From positions 7,082,935 through 7,146,934 of the forward strand of contig NC_058338.1 of NCBI RefSeq assembly GCF_905475395.1: a DNA stretch of 64,000 bases, read 5' to 3'. Below the pieces are notes generated by a model, which was not told where the DNA came from, ran no database searches, and saw only the letters and a list, made by a program, of their open reading frames with translations. This document shows positions 49,701-58,439 of this stretch, piece by piece. Position 1 is the first letter of the stretch. Each line of letters begins with the position of its first letter. The translations under genes and the position numbers were made by a program. The stretch comes from Chrysoperla carnea. Lineage: Eukaryota; Arthropoda; Insecta; Neuroptera; Chrysopidae.

Positions 49701-52700
49701 TATATACAGATATGAAATATACATAGTATATTAAGTTTTATCCCAAGTTTGTAACGCTTAAAAATATTGATGCTACGAAAAAAATTTTGGTTTAGTTTTA
49801 AAAATTTAGATATATTCATAGACATCTGGTTATAATATAAATATAATTACTTATCAATGTATATGTTATACCCTACTGTCTACACTGAACTAACTGATGG
49901 TCTATGACTCATACCGCTATGTCATCACTGTAGGGCTTACCCGCGTTTTAGGTTGCGTGATATACAGTTTAAAAATTACGATTTTTAATTTTAATATTTT
50001 AAAAGAAAAATGTGCTTTTATGACTCGAAATTAGAATATTTAAATATATTTTTACATAAATTTTACTAGTTTTGACTAGAAGCGTCAGTCAAAACTACTT
50101 TTACACTCAAAAGCAAAGCAAATTTACAGTCAAAAGCACTATTAACCAATAATTTTCAGCCAAAACTACTATTAACCAACCTGTGTCGTCATAAGTACTT
50201 TCTTTGGATTGATTTTTTTAAAAGTAGTTTTGACCGGCTAAGAACTTTGACTGTAACATTTATAAAAACACTGTAATTGTACACTATCAAGTGTAAACTG
50301 TAAACTTGTTCACATTTCAACACACCATTCACACTTTAACAGTTTATTTTTCTATTATTCTATTACTACTAGAAAAAATAATATACAGGGTGCCCAAGAG
50401 AAACAGACTTCTCTGGTTGTATCAGATAGTAAATAATATTCTAAGGCGAAAAGTCCTCTTCGTTTTTTTTGATCCGATGCACGGATAATTAGTTATTGAT
50501 TAAAATAGGCAACTAATCAGAGGCACGTGGCAAGACAGTGGGAACGGGGGGGGGTGAAATATAAGAAACTTTGAGAGTTTGACGCGTGTGTAGTGTGTGA
50601 ATGTGTAAGCAGGGGCGGATGTAAGTGCGCCGGATAAAAAAATGAAAGAGAAGTTTTCGTCTTAGAATTTTACATCCTACCTGATGAAACAAGGGCACAT
50701 GTTACTCCTGGGACAGCTTTAGGGTGAGTATATTGCTTTATTTCAATTTATAGGCAATTTTATTACAGAAATGATATACAAATTACATAATGAACAAAAT
50801 TAATCTTAATATTATTTCTCTGGCCTGGTGCAGTGATGATAATTGCCTCAATGTTTCACATGTTCATAGTTAAAATAAGTGAAGTCGAAGAATATATTTG
50901 ACTTTCTTTTTCCTGATTCCTATGTCAAAATCGGTTCATCCGTTTAAGAGCAGACAGGTTCCCATAGTGAAACTCAAACTTATAAAACGCCACCCCTTCG
51001 AGGGTTAAATATCGAGGGCACAATTTTTTAATAGATAAACTTTTTCATATGTATTATTAGCTGAACATTCTATACATTTTTTTTATTTTCCATTCATTAT
51101 CTCGGATATCCGAACCTTTTATGTTTTAAATACTCCAAGAGTTCCACTTATACGTAGTGAACACAGTCGTAAACACAGTCTTATACTTTCAACTAGTGTT
51201 ATAGTCAGCTTTATCCTAAGTAGTTTGCTTTGAACAACATTCAATCTACAGGTGAAGGAGAATAATGAATGTTCATCATAAGTTTTTCTACTTTTTTAAT
51301 GTCCATTATCTATCTATCTAAAGTATAGATAAAAAAAAAACCTTTTAACCATATCAAATATTTATGAATCACTCTATTCGTATATAGGCAACTTATTATA
51401 CAATGCGAGTAAGATTCACTAATATTAGTAAAATAAATCTTCAGAAATAGGGTATTTCACTATTTTTGAAAAAGTACTTTGCTAATAAAAAGCCACCAAA
51501 AATTTATTTCGGAAAAATACACACGCTTTCTTGCCAAAAACTTAAATTAAATTTTAAACCTTTTTTAAACTGTCAAAAACGCGGGCATCCAATTTGATGA
51601 CGTAATATCGGTATCATTATAAGAAATAACACAAATAAGTTTGACAGATATATTCATAGACATCTGCTTATAATAAATATAAATATTTATTATCTATGTA
51701 TATATTATACCCAGCTGTCTACACTGAACTAACTGATGGTCTATGGCTCATACCGATATGACATCACAGCAGACCTTACCCGCGTTTTAGGTCACGTGAT
51801 ATACAGTTTAAAAATTACGATTTTTAATTTTAATATTATAAAAGAAAAATGTGCTTTTATGACTCGAAATCAGAATATTTCAGTATATTTTTACATAAAT
51901 TTTAAACTTTTTTCAAATTTCATGATTTTGATTTATTTTTCACTAACGATAATACCCTATTTGGTAGATCTACCCAACTAAGAAGGCAATGTACATTTTT
52001 CTTCAACCATTCTGTATTTTTATTTTTGCCAGTTTGTGTTTTATAGCAAATAAAACTTTAACTTAAATTGTTTCAATATAATATATATTTTTTTCAATAT
52101 AAAGGAAAATAGCAGATGTAGAAGATACCTACTTTATCCACTTTTTATATTTGTAAGGTCAAGGTTCATTTATTTTGAGATTGTTTTAGAAAATACGAAA
52201 GATAAGGTACTTAGCTTGTTTTTATTACCTATCAAAGTTTAAATATAATTCCTGTGATAAAATCGTTGTGCGCCCCCCGAATAAAAAGTGCCTGTTCAAA
52301 GAGTGAGTGATTCACAATATTTCTTTATAAATTTGAAAGAAAATTGTTATAAATATGAGTAATATACTAGATGACCCGGCTAGGCGTTGCTGTGGCATAG
52401 CAATTTAATTTAAGTACAGTTGAGGTTCGATAATCGCGACTCAAAAATAACCAGGAGTGTTTATAATAAATGTAAATAATTATTATCTATGTATATATTA
52501 TATCCAGCTGTCTACACTGAACTAACTGATGGTCTATGACTCATACCGATATGACATCACAGTAAGACTTGCTCGCGTTTTAGGTCACGTGATATACAGT
52601 TTAAAAATTTCGATTTTTAATTTTAATACTTTAAAAGAAAAAAGTGCTTTTATGACTCGAAATCAGAATATTTAAGTATATTTTTTTTACATAAATTTTA

Positions 52701-55700
52701 ACTTTTCTCAAATTTCATGATTTATTTTTGACTAGCGATAATACCCTATTTTTTTTTTTTTTTTTTTTTTAATGAATAAATCCACTTTTAAAGTGTCAAA
52801 TGATAAAAAGAATATTGTTTTTAATCAAACAAACATATTAATTTTAGTAGGTGTTAATCAATATGTATTAAAAAAGAGCCAATATCGATACCGCTCACTC
52901 GATATATATATGCGCTATGATAATAAAATATCGCTTCATAAAATAACACTTCAATTAATGACAATATTAATAAATATATTGATGGCAATAAATACTTAAA
53001 TAAAAACAGATGGTCTGTCACTGTCAATCAATAATCGATTAATTCTATGAAAAAAATATTGTTTTAATTCATAGACATATTATTTATTATCTATATTCTA
53101 AGACAGAGGTGGATTAAGAAATTTTGCGCACGTATGTAGTTTCACTAGTCGTCTTATTAGCACAGTTGGTTAAGGCATAACCAACTCCGTCCGCGTTATG
53201 CTTAGGGTAGCGGGTTCGATTCCCGCCATCACAACAAAATTAATTTAATTAATAGTTGTGATGGGCTGGTGTAGTGCATGGTATATGTATGAAGAAGGTG
53301 CACTCAACCTCTGAAATTGAGGAGCTGATAAATGAAATTATCGCGGAAAGGTGGTAAAACACATATAGGGTGTCACAATGGGCACTATAGCCTAAGCGTG
53401 TCCTTCGTGGACAGCCAATATAACCTAATCTAACCTAAGTAGTTTCAAAAAAGTGTCTACTTTGCGTTATTGGTAATCCTCCTCTGATTCGAAATTAGAC
53501 CATAGCACACTTTAAAATCCAAGGATTGTGACAGGTATTATTTTCGCTTTTCTCTTTCGAAGAAGGCTGCTAAAAATAAAAATTTTGACTAAAGTTTGTA
53601 AAGTTTTCAATTGACTTGGGGAGTGGGTAATTTCAATTTGTTTTTGAGAGAGAAACTTTAATTTACTACTATTATAAAATAGGCCACTTACATTACTAAA
53701 GACTCATAAAATTGCCTAAACGAATAAAAATTGGATAAGAGAGTAGTTTGAACTAGTCCTTGATAAAATTACAAAAGGATGCATTTTACAAGTCTATGAA
53801 AGCTTCAATAAAAGCTCTCATATATAAAATATGATATAATAATCATGATTACATATCATATAAGAGAGAGTGTAGTACCAGTGTTTGCATACCCTGTATA
53901 TATGAAATATATATCAAGGTACACTAGTTGATTTTTGTTTTGCAATTTGATGAAACTCGGTGGATGGATATCGCAATATTTGGATCGATTTTAGCCCGTA
54001 TCTCAAAAACTATTCGACCAGTCAACAAATGCACCCGATTTTTGTACTTTTTGGGTCAAAATTACCTTATATACTGAGTTTTATCGAAATTGGAGATAAC
54101 AAAATTTTTTCGATTTTTTGCAATTTTTTTAAGGGGTACCCCTTTGAAAAAATCGAGAAAATCGGAAAAAAAATTTTGTTTTGGAATCTGATGAAACTCG
54201 GTGGATGGGGTAATTTTGATCCAAAAAGTATAAAAATCTGGTTACTTTAACGATTGGATGCACAGTTTCTGAGATATCGCAATATTTGGATCGATTTTAG
54301 CCCGTATCTCAAAAACTATTCAACCAGTCAACAAATGCACCCGATTTTTGTACTTTTTGGGTCAAAATTACCTTATATACTGAGTTTTATCGAAATTGGA
54401 GATAAAAAAACATTTTCAATTTTTTGCAATTTTTTTAAGGGGTACCCCTTTGAAAAAATCGAGAAAATCGCAAAAAAAATTTTGTTTTAGAATTTGATGA
54501 AACTCAGTAGGTGGGGTTATTTTGTTCCAAAAATTATAAAAATCGGGTTAATTTAATGATTGGATGCAAAGTTTCTGAGATATCGCAATATTTGGATCGA
54601 TTTTAGTCCGTATCTCAAAAACTATTAGACCAGTCAGCAAATGCACCCGATTTTTGTTCTTTTTGGGTCAAAATTACCTTAGATACTGAGTTTTATCGAA
54701 ATTGGAGATAAAAAAAATTTTTCGATTTTTTGCGATTTTTTTAAGGGGTACCCCTTTGAAAAAATCGAGAAAATCGCAAAATAAAATTTTTTTTTGGAAT
54801 TTGATGAAACTCGGTGGAATGGGTAATTTTGATCCAAAAAGTATAAAAATCGGATTAATTTAATGATTAGACCTATAGAAAGTATCATGGGCCAAAAAGT
54901 TAGAGTTCCCCACCAAAAACTTAGAATCCATAAAATTGTGAACAAAAGGGAGAATAAGTGAGGGCTATAACGTGATAGTCTTTGTTTTAAAGGAGAAATT
55001 ACCCAGAAAAGAGGGCGGATATCTGCTAGTAATATATAAATTTGAAAACCGCATTCAAATCCGACATACTGTTGAAATTTGTCGAACTTTGACCATTTTT
55101 AGTGTTTCGTTTCTGCGACTAATATCAGTTCCTCTAAGTTCCATACTAGTAATTCAATGTACCTTGCATTCGTGGCACTACACATTACCTCACTTTATTA
55201 TCATCAAAAAAACCATATATTTATATTTTTTCTATTATTAATGCAGGAATTAAATAATGATAACAGCACATCGAGTACCAGCAACAGTCCACATCATAGT
55301 ACGAATTCAACTTCATCCTCAACGCACACATCCTTTGCAATGGAATTAATGCGTGGTGTAGTCTCATCCACATTAGAGCAGAATAGTATGTCATCGATGC
55401 CCACATCAAGTGGGCCACCGTTACAACATCAATCGAAATCGTATCCAAGTGGTTGTCAGCCACGATTAGTTCGTACACCAAGTGTATCGTCACAGGGAAG
55501 TTTTGATGGGAATTTTTCTAGACAGGTATGCTATAAAAATTTCTGGCTTTAATTTATCTTTAAAATAAAAGCTTTCCTGCAAAATTATTTAAATTGCCAT
55601 AGAGTTTTTCGGGCAAAGCTAGAATATCTTATTTGAAATTCCAAGTAGAAAGAGCACTATTTATACTGGGATACATTAATTTGTTGGCTCAACTTATCTT

Positions 55701-58439
55701 ACAGAAAATTTGTCCTTAGTGGAAAGTCAGATATTTCTGAGCGAATCGTTGTTCGAACATTAGGGGAGACAATATCCTTAAGAGAATCCTTAAGAAAAAG
55801 ACTAAAGTTTATGAGTGGGAGTGGTTTTTTGGGTGATATGGGTGATATGTCCAGCATATTCACATATGCTGGACAAATTTGTGGCTCAATTTGGCACATT
55901 CTTTGTAAATGTGAAGAGAAAAATTGCATGGATATGTTGACCCAAAAATTGTCAACTCATCTAAAGCAATTTGTTCATTTCTTTGTTATATTTTCGGCCT
56001 CATAGCTTTTAAGATACCAATCACAAACAGAGTAAAATTAAGATTTTAGCTCCTTTAAGGGAATCTAAAGTGCTGGAATAATATTTTCCAAGGTTCACTT
56101 ATGGTTCGTAAGTGGTCGTTTGGCGAACCTAACCCTAGCTTTTAACTTCCTACTTTCGTTGGAAAGATATTTGTAAATTTCTTACATGAAAATCAAATTT
56201 GATAGTTATTTCCTAAAAATGTTTTTTAACGGAACCTCAAAAGCGACTATATAGCCGCCCATCAAAGATGCCAGCACTATTGCATATCTTCCCCTTTTGT
56301 TTTTCGTAAAACAAGGTTTAATTGATCTAAAACATTTAATATCTCCAGAGTCATCGTGGATCATCACCACAAATTCGAACTTATGGACCTGATGGTCGAA
56401 CACAATCAACCGCCCATGCAACAAATTTTCAACCAAGTAGTCGTTCCCCGTCACCGCATCGAACCGTCTCACTAGATATTCGTTGTACATCACCCGGCTC
56501 ATCAAATGGTGGCCCCGGCAGTGGTGGAGGTGGTGATTTTCGTGGATGTATGTCACCATCCCAAACGAGTTTAGTCTCTTTAACAGGAAGTCAAGGTTCG
56601 ACACCACCACAATCGTCATCGTCACGTGGCTCCGTTGGACGATGTTTATCGCCGTTGTTAATACCACAAAAACACTATTCGATGGATTGTGGTCCATTAC
56701 CACCAGCGAGTCCTTTGGGTGCATTACAACCAGATTTATATAATAAACGTGATGGTCCGTTATTTTTGAATAATCCATCAAGGAGTGGACCAACAATGGG
56801 ACGGTTACATTTACGTTTGAAATATGATTTTGATCGAAGTGACTTAGCAGTTCATTTAATTGAAGGTAAGATATAAATCTTTTACCCATAATATCCCATA
56901 ATTCTTTCATTCGACTTTCGTTATTGCTCCAGTACTTTTTCCCTTATTGATTTCATTGGTTTTTTAGCTCACGATTTATCAACAAGTGATCAAGGTGGTT
57001 TCAATGATCCATACGTTCGTGTCTCGATGTCACCATGCGTTGATAATCGTAAACGTCAGACAACCATTCATCGTAACAATCCGAATCCATTTTTTGATCA
57101 ACAATTTAAATTTCCTGTTTCGCATGAAGATTTACAAGATAAAACATTAATCTTACAAGTATTCGACGGTGATCGATTCTCGCGTAATGATGTCGCCGGG
57201 GAAGTGCGTATGTCAATGGAAGATTTGGATGTAACATCAAGTATTGAAGTATGGGGGGAGGTAACCAAAACGAAAAAACCACCAGAAGAAATGCAAGAAG
57301 TATTGTTGTCATTGAGCTATTTACCATCAGCGGAGCGATTAACGGTTGTTGTTATAAAGGCTAGGAATTTATTTATACCAGAAGATAAAGAAAGTGTGGG
57401 TAAGTATTCGATTGAAATTTTATAGGAGAGTTTTATGAGCATTTCTCGCTTCTTCGCCGGAGTACCTATATCAATTTTGACCTGAATGTGGAATGTATTT
57501 CTGGATATTTTGCGTGTATACCGAAAACTTTAATTTTTATTTGTCTTCTTAATCATAGTGACTGTCATTTTTACTGAATTTTAAGACAGAACCTAGGCTT
57601 GGGAAACGAGATGCATTGGTGTTGCAAATTGGGTTGAAATAAGGATCTAGTTTTCAATGAATAGTTTGACAGAAATTGAGTGCATAAGTTTCTCGAACAG
57701 TTGATTTTCTATATGTTGATTTTTTAGATCCATTCGTAAAAGTAAATCTTATTGTGAATGGTAAACGAGTCAAGAAAAAGAAAACTGCGTCAAGAAAATT
57801 CACCAGCGATCCAGTTTGGAATGAAGCTATGACCTTTAGCATATCTTCATCAAACTTGAATCAGGCAGCAATTGAGGTGAGTTTTCCTAATTTTAATATA
57901 TTTATTTCCGCACTTTCAGTGGTGAAAAGATTCTGAACAGGATTAAGGGTTTTAAATTTGGACCATTTGCTGCTCATATCTGGAGAAAATTCAGGACGGA
58001 TTTTAGCCACCACTGATATTCAACACAGTCAATAACAGATATTTCGACAATTAACTCAGTCAGATTTTTATTTTCACTTTTTTTAAGATATTACGGGAAT
58101 TATTTCATTGATTTTGAGACCTCTTTCAAAAAAAATGTAAGATGAAATTGAAAAAAAAAAAATATTATGAAATCTTCCGTTTTATAATTTTTACGTTTTA
58201 GGAGAACTTTTGCTCGATTTTTTCTTTCAAATGTTTTGTATAATAGTTTAATGGAATTTATTATTCAATTTTAATTTTAGATTTGTGTTATGGATCAAAA
58301 TACAGAATTTATTGGCAGTAATCCATTATTGGGCTGTTGTTTAATCGGTTCACGAGAAGAAGGCCCTGAACGTGCTCATTGGTTAGATATGATACAAAGT
58401 CCAAGAAAAGCTGTATCACAATGGCATATACTACGGTAA
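36042..58439 (+). CDS. Synaptotagmin-family protein with two C2 domains (possibly Syt12-type)
   Basis: Six coding exons: 36042-36251, 55247-55525, 56349-56865, 56968-57399, 57728-57876 and 58281-58439, coding 581 aa; all junctions keep frame. Residues 1-320 are Ser/Gly/Pro-rich and disordered. C2A starts at GRLHLRLKYDFDRSDLAVHL and keeps the Asp ligands of loop 1 (STSDQGGFNDPYVRV) and loop 3 (FDGDRFSRND), so Ca2+ binding is plausible. C2B has VDPFVKVNLIVNGKRVKKKK, including the basic strand, but loop 3 reads MDQNTEFIGSN, with one Asp replaced, so Ca2+ binding there is doubtful. It ends with the synaptotagmin-type HWLDMIQSPRKAVSQWHILR. Such proteins act in vesicle trafficking and exocytosis. 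No membrane segment is visible in these exons; an unseen 5' exon or alternative promoter may supply one. The first intron is about 19 kb of repeats. Exact subtype uncertain. Confidence 0.85.
36353..36862 (+). mobile_element. MITE family C, copy 1 (3' end worn)
   Basis: Starts AATAGGGTATTCC and matches the complete copy at 51445-51962 through CTACACTGAACTAACTGATG and TTATGACTCGAAATCAGAAT to TTTTTGACTAACG. Its 3' inverted repeat is lost where the next element begins. Confidence 0.8.
36863..37048 (+). mobile_element. Non-LTR 3' end fragment (ACAGACAGAC type)
   Basis: TTCCGTTTAGGCGCTACGAT, GCCACAGACAGACAGAC, AGTCAAACTTATAATATAAC, then CGGGGGTTAAAAACT. A similar end lies at 50900-51010. This is a common insect retroelement tail; exact family not assigned. 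Confidence 0.55.
38015..38217 (-). repeat. Dispersed repeat family A, truncated inverted copy
   Basis: CAAGTGAAAACAAACAATTG through AACAGTGATGTTTAGG to TTTCAAACAAAAGT: only the 3' ~200 bp of the family. Confidence 0.85.
38500..39955 (+). repeat. 316-bp satellite-like tandem array (family E), about 4.6 units
   Basis: The phrase TTTGAAAAGTATG starts near 38519, 38835, 39150, 39466 and 39782: spacing 315-316 bp. Every unit carries TGATGACGTCATC (or a close form), a cAMP-response-element-like palindrome, and most carry TTTTTCGCTAGCTATCAC. The third and fourth units are almost identical, indicating recent amplification. Lies in the Syt gene's first intron. Confidence 0.93.
40305..40610. mobile_element. 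TATAGTGTGTCC-ended MITE, copy 1 (~306 bp)
   Basis: Inverted ends TATAGTGTGTCC (left) and GGACACACTATA (right). The body contains AATTGTTAATTGCGAGCAAC and CTGTACATTATTTATAAGTT. Homologous to 47560-47802. Confidence 0.8.
40736..41599. mobile_element. Mariner-type TIR element, split by a LINE insertion
   Basis: Inverted ends CAGTGCTAGGAAAAAGTTCA and TGAACTTTTTTCCCAGCACTG, one flanked by TA at 40734-40735 and the other by TA at 41600-41601. Without the LINE inside and its duplicated target, the element is about 310 bp. No transposase remains. Confidence 0.8.
40903..41440 (-). mobile_element. 5'-truncated LINE, ORF2 C-terminal end, with 13-bp target duplication
   Basis: The minus strand codes LKAWTSYEEGRIAKSLLGEG, RADIRVIVELLTGHDNLNKF and a Cys/His-rich motif (SIHFLCYCPAL), the end of a jockey/R1-type ORF2 beyond RNase H. 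One frameshift splits it near 41130 and a stop codon interrupts the upstream part. Flanked by CTCCTTCCTTTGA at 40890-40902 and 41441-41453. The 3' tail is a short CCATAC-like repeat rather than poly(A). Confidence 0.85.
41859..41911 (-). repeat. Short fragment of repeat family A
   Basis: CAAGTGGAAACAAGCAATTG to AAATACCATGTATAG: terminal ~50 bp only. Confidence 0.7.
42312..42443. repeat. ~130-bp palindrome with tRNA B-box-like arms
   Basis: Left arm has CTCGAACTAGAACTCGAACC and CGGA; the right arm is its near-perfect complement, ending GGTTCGAGTCCTGGTTCGAG. The outer flanks (ATTGAAAAAA / TTTTTTCAAT) continue the pairing. The loop centres on GAATTC near 42378 with a direct repeat TGTCAATGAAT. 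GGTTCGAGTCC fits the B box of a Pol III promoter, so it may derive from two tRNA-like halves in inverted orientation. Confidence 0.7.
43846..44435 (+). mobile_element. 5'-truncated LINE (RNase H end of ORF2) with 14-bp target duplication
   Basis: Codes from its first base: GICEADELARNGT (end of the RNase H motif seen in jockey/I/R1-type ORF2), then LPDTSINKFPGVPIANCKLL and onward to ARHWLAISMLNAKTW. A stop at about 44176 and a frame change follow; DLKSVDVKVLLLFLNSSKWF then ends the ORF. The 3' tail is a short stretch of CTAACCTAACC. Flanked by TAAGCTTTCTGATA at 43832-43845 and 44436-44449. Confidence 0.92.
44925..45330 (+). mobile_element. Possible hAT-like transposon fragment
   Basis: Contains CCAGGCCCGTGCGCACGAAT, wording typical of one end of hAT-type elements, followed by sequence with scattered ORF remains. 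The other end was not found. Weak. Confidence 0.3.
45530..45670 (+). repeat. Dispersed repeat, copy 3 of 3
   Basis: TGTTCTGACATCAGATTCTA, GAGATAGAATAACACTTGAT, AAATTGATCCTC: related to 23866-24050. Confidence 0.6.
45979..47140. mobile_element. Mariner-type TIR element interrupted by a Helitron
   Basis: Inverted ends TACAGTGTGTTCAATTAAGT (left) and its complement at 47121-47140, flanked by TA on both sides. The inner part of the ends also pairs (TGGAAAA/TTTTCCA). Without the Helitron it is about 700 bp. Its minus strand has a short coding-like segment, MSCESESSEVKDNRDTLKCV then QGNFMLCHNK and a stop. The same segment occurs at 59.37-59.48 kb. Confidence 0.85.
46627..47088 (+). mobile_element. 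Non-autonomous Helitron (462 bp)
   Basis: Begins TCTCTATATATTATAAATGC just after an A, ends CACTCTAG just before a T, with the GC-rich hairpin ACCCAGCGAAGCGGGT 11 nt upstream of the end. TC start, CTAG end, subterminal hairpin and A/T insertion site are the Helitron signature. No Rep/helicase ORF. Confidence 0.85.
47451..47802. mobile_element. TATAGTGTGTCC-ended MITE, copy 2, fold-back form
   Basis: 47560-47802 matches copy 1 (TTGTTAATTGCGAGTAACTT, CTGTACATTATTTAGAAGTT, ACTTTTCAGAATAAGC, GGACACACTATA). 47451-47545 is an inverted copy of its last ~95 bp (GGATAGAGGTAGCTATACTT). So the 3' end has been duplicated head-on. A C-tract precedes it. Confidence 0.75.
49640..49706 (+). mobile_element. 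Non-LTR 3' end fragment inside MITE C copy 2
   Basis: GTAAATCGGTCCAGCCGTTT then TATTTTTATATATACAGAT, the usual 3' terminal wording of RTE-like elements. Confidence 0.5.
49707..49795 (+). repeat. 5' fragment of repeat family A
   Basis: GATATGAAATATACATAGTA to AAAAATTTTGGTTTA, only the first ~85 bp of the family. Confidence 0.75.
50080..50265. repeat. Short degenerate repeat of AGTCAAAAGTACT-like words
   Basis: GTCAGTCAAAACTACTTTTA, CAGTCAAAAGCACTATTAAC, CAGCCAAAACTACTATTAAC, and inverted AAAAGTAGTTTTGACCGGC. Mixed direct and inverted units of about 45-50 bp. Confidence 0.6.
50900..51010 (+). mobile_element. Non-LTR 3' end fragment
   Basis: AAAATCGGTTCATCCGTTTA, AAACTCAAACTTATAAAACG, CCCCTTCGAGGGTTAAAT. 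Same tail type as 36863-37048. Confidence 0.5.
51445..51962 (+). mobile_element. MITE family C, complete copy (~518 bp)
   Basis: Perfect 12-bp terminal inverted repeats AAATAGGGTATT and AATACCCTATTT. Body shared with copies at 36.35, 49.15 and 52.46 kb. No ORF with transposase features. Confidence 0.9.
52455..52756 (+). mobile_element. MITE family C, 5'-truncated copy
   Basis: From TTTATAATAAATGTAAATAA to the end GATAATACCCTATTT, followed by a long T-tract (52751-52771). Confidence 0.85.
53104..53508. mobile_element. hAT-like MITE containing a SINE insertion
   Basis: Ends CAGAGGTGGATTAAG (left) and TAATCCTCCTCTG (right), a 13-bp inverted repeat with one mismatch. After removing the SINE and its duplicated target the element is only about 100 bp. 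Confidence 0.7.
53145..53438 (+). mobile_element. tRNA-derived SINE (family 2), full-length, 294 bp
   Basis: tRNA-like head with A box TTAGCACAGTTGG and B box GGGTTCGATTCCC, a body, and a tail GGTGTCACAATGGGCACTAT ... CCTAAGCGTGTCC ... ACCTAATCTAACCTAA. Flanked by a 9-bp duplication GTAGTTTCA (53136-53144 and 53439-53447). The tail matches the LINE 3' end at 44360-44435. Confidence 0.9.
53882..53926 (+). repeat. Tiny fragment resembling the 5' end of repeat family A
   Basis: ATACCCTGTATATATGAAAT then ATATATCAAGGTACACTAG, close to the family A start. Confidence 0.4.
53935..54880 (-). repeat. 306-bp satellite-like tandem repeat (family D), array 2, inverted
   Basis: Repeat phrase TGATGAAACTCGGTGGATGG (or close variants) at about 53949, 54189, 54495 and 54801: spacing 240, 306, 306. 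Complementary in orientation to the array at 20.6-21.5 kb. Each complete unit holds AAGGGGTACCCCTT. Located just before Syt exon 2. Confidence 0.92.
58020..58081 (+). repeat. 3' fragment of repeat family A in the last Syt intron
   Basis: TTTCGACAATTAACTCAGTC then TTTTATTTTCACTTTT. Confidence 0.6.

Larger units (their letters stand above)
49148..50060 (+). mobile_element. MITE family C, copy 2, split by another insertion
   Basis: Left part 49148-49352 (AAATAGGGTATTCCACTAAA ...) and right part from about 49805 (AGATATATTCATAGACATCT ... TATGACTCGAAATTAGAAT). The ~450 bp between them is foreign: a retroelement-like end (TAAATCGGTCCAGCCGTTTT) and the first ~85 bp of repeat A. Confidence 0.8.

Noticed and set aside
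53145-53235. A tRNA gene
   Set aside because: A and B boxes are present, but it is the head of a SINE with target-site duplications and no proper cloverleaf acceptor stem.
53960-54945. Repeated ORFs of 78-96 aa on both strands
   Set aside because: Same satellite family D, inverted array; no coding significance.
56206-56910. 234-aa ORF on the minus strand
   Set aside because: Antisense to the Syt exon carrying the disordered region and C2A start; low-complexity His/Asn-rich, explained by the plus-strand exon.
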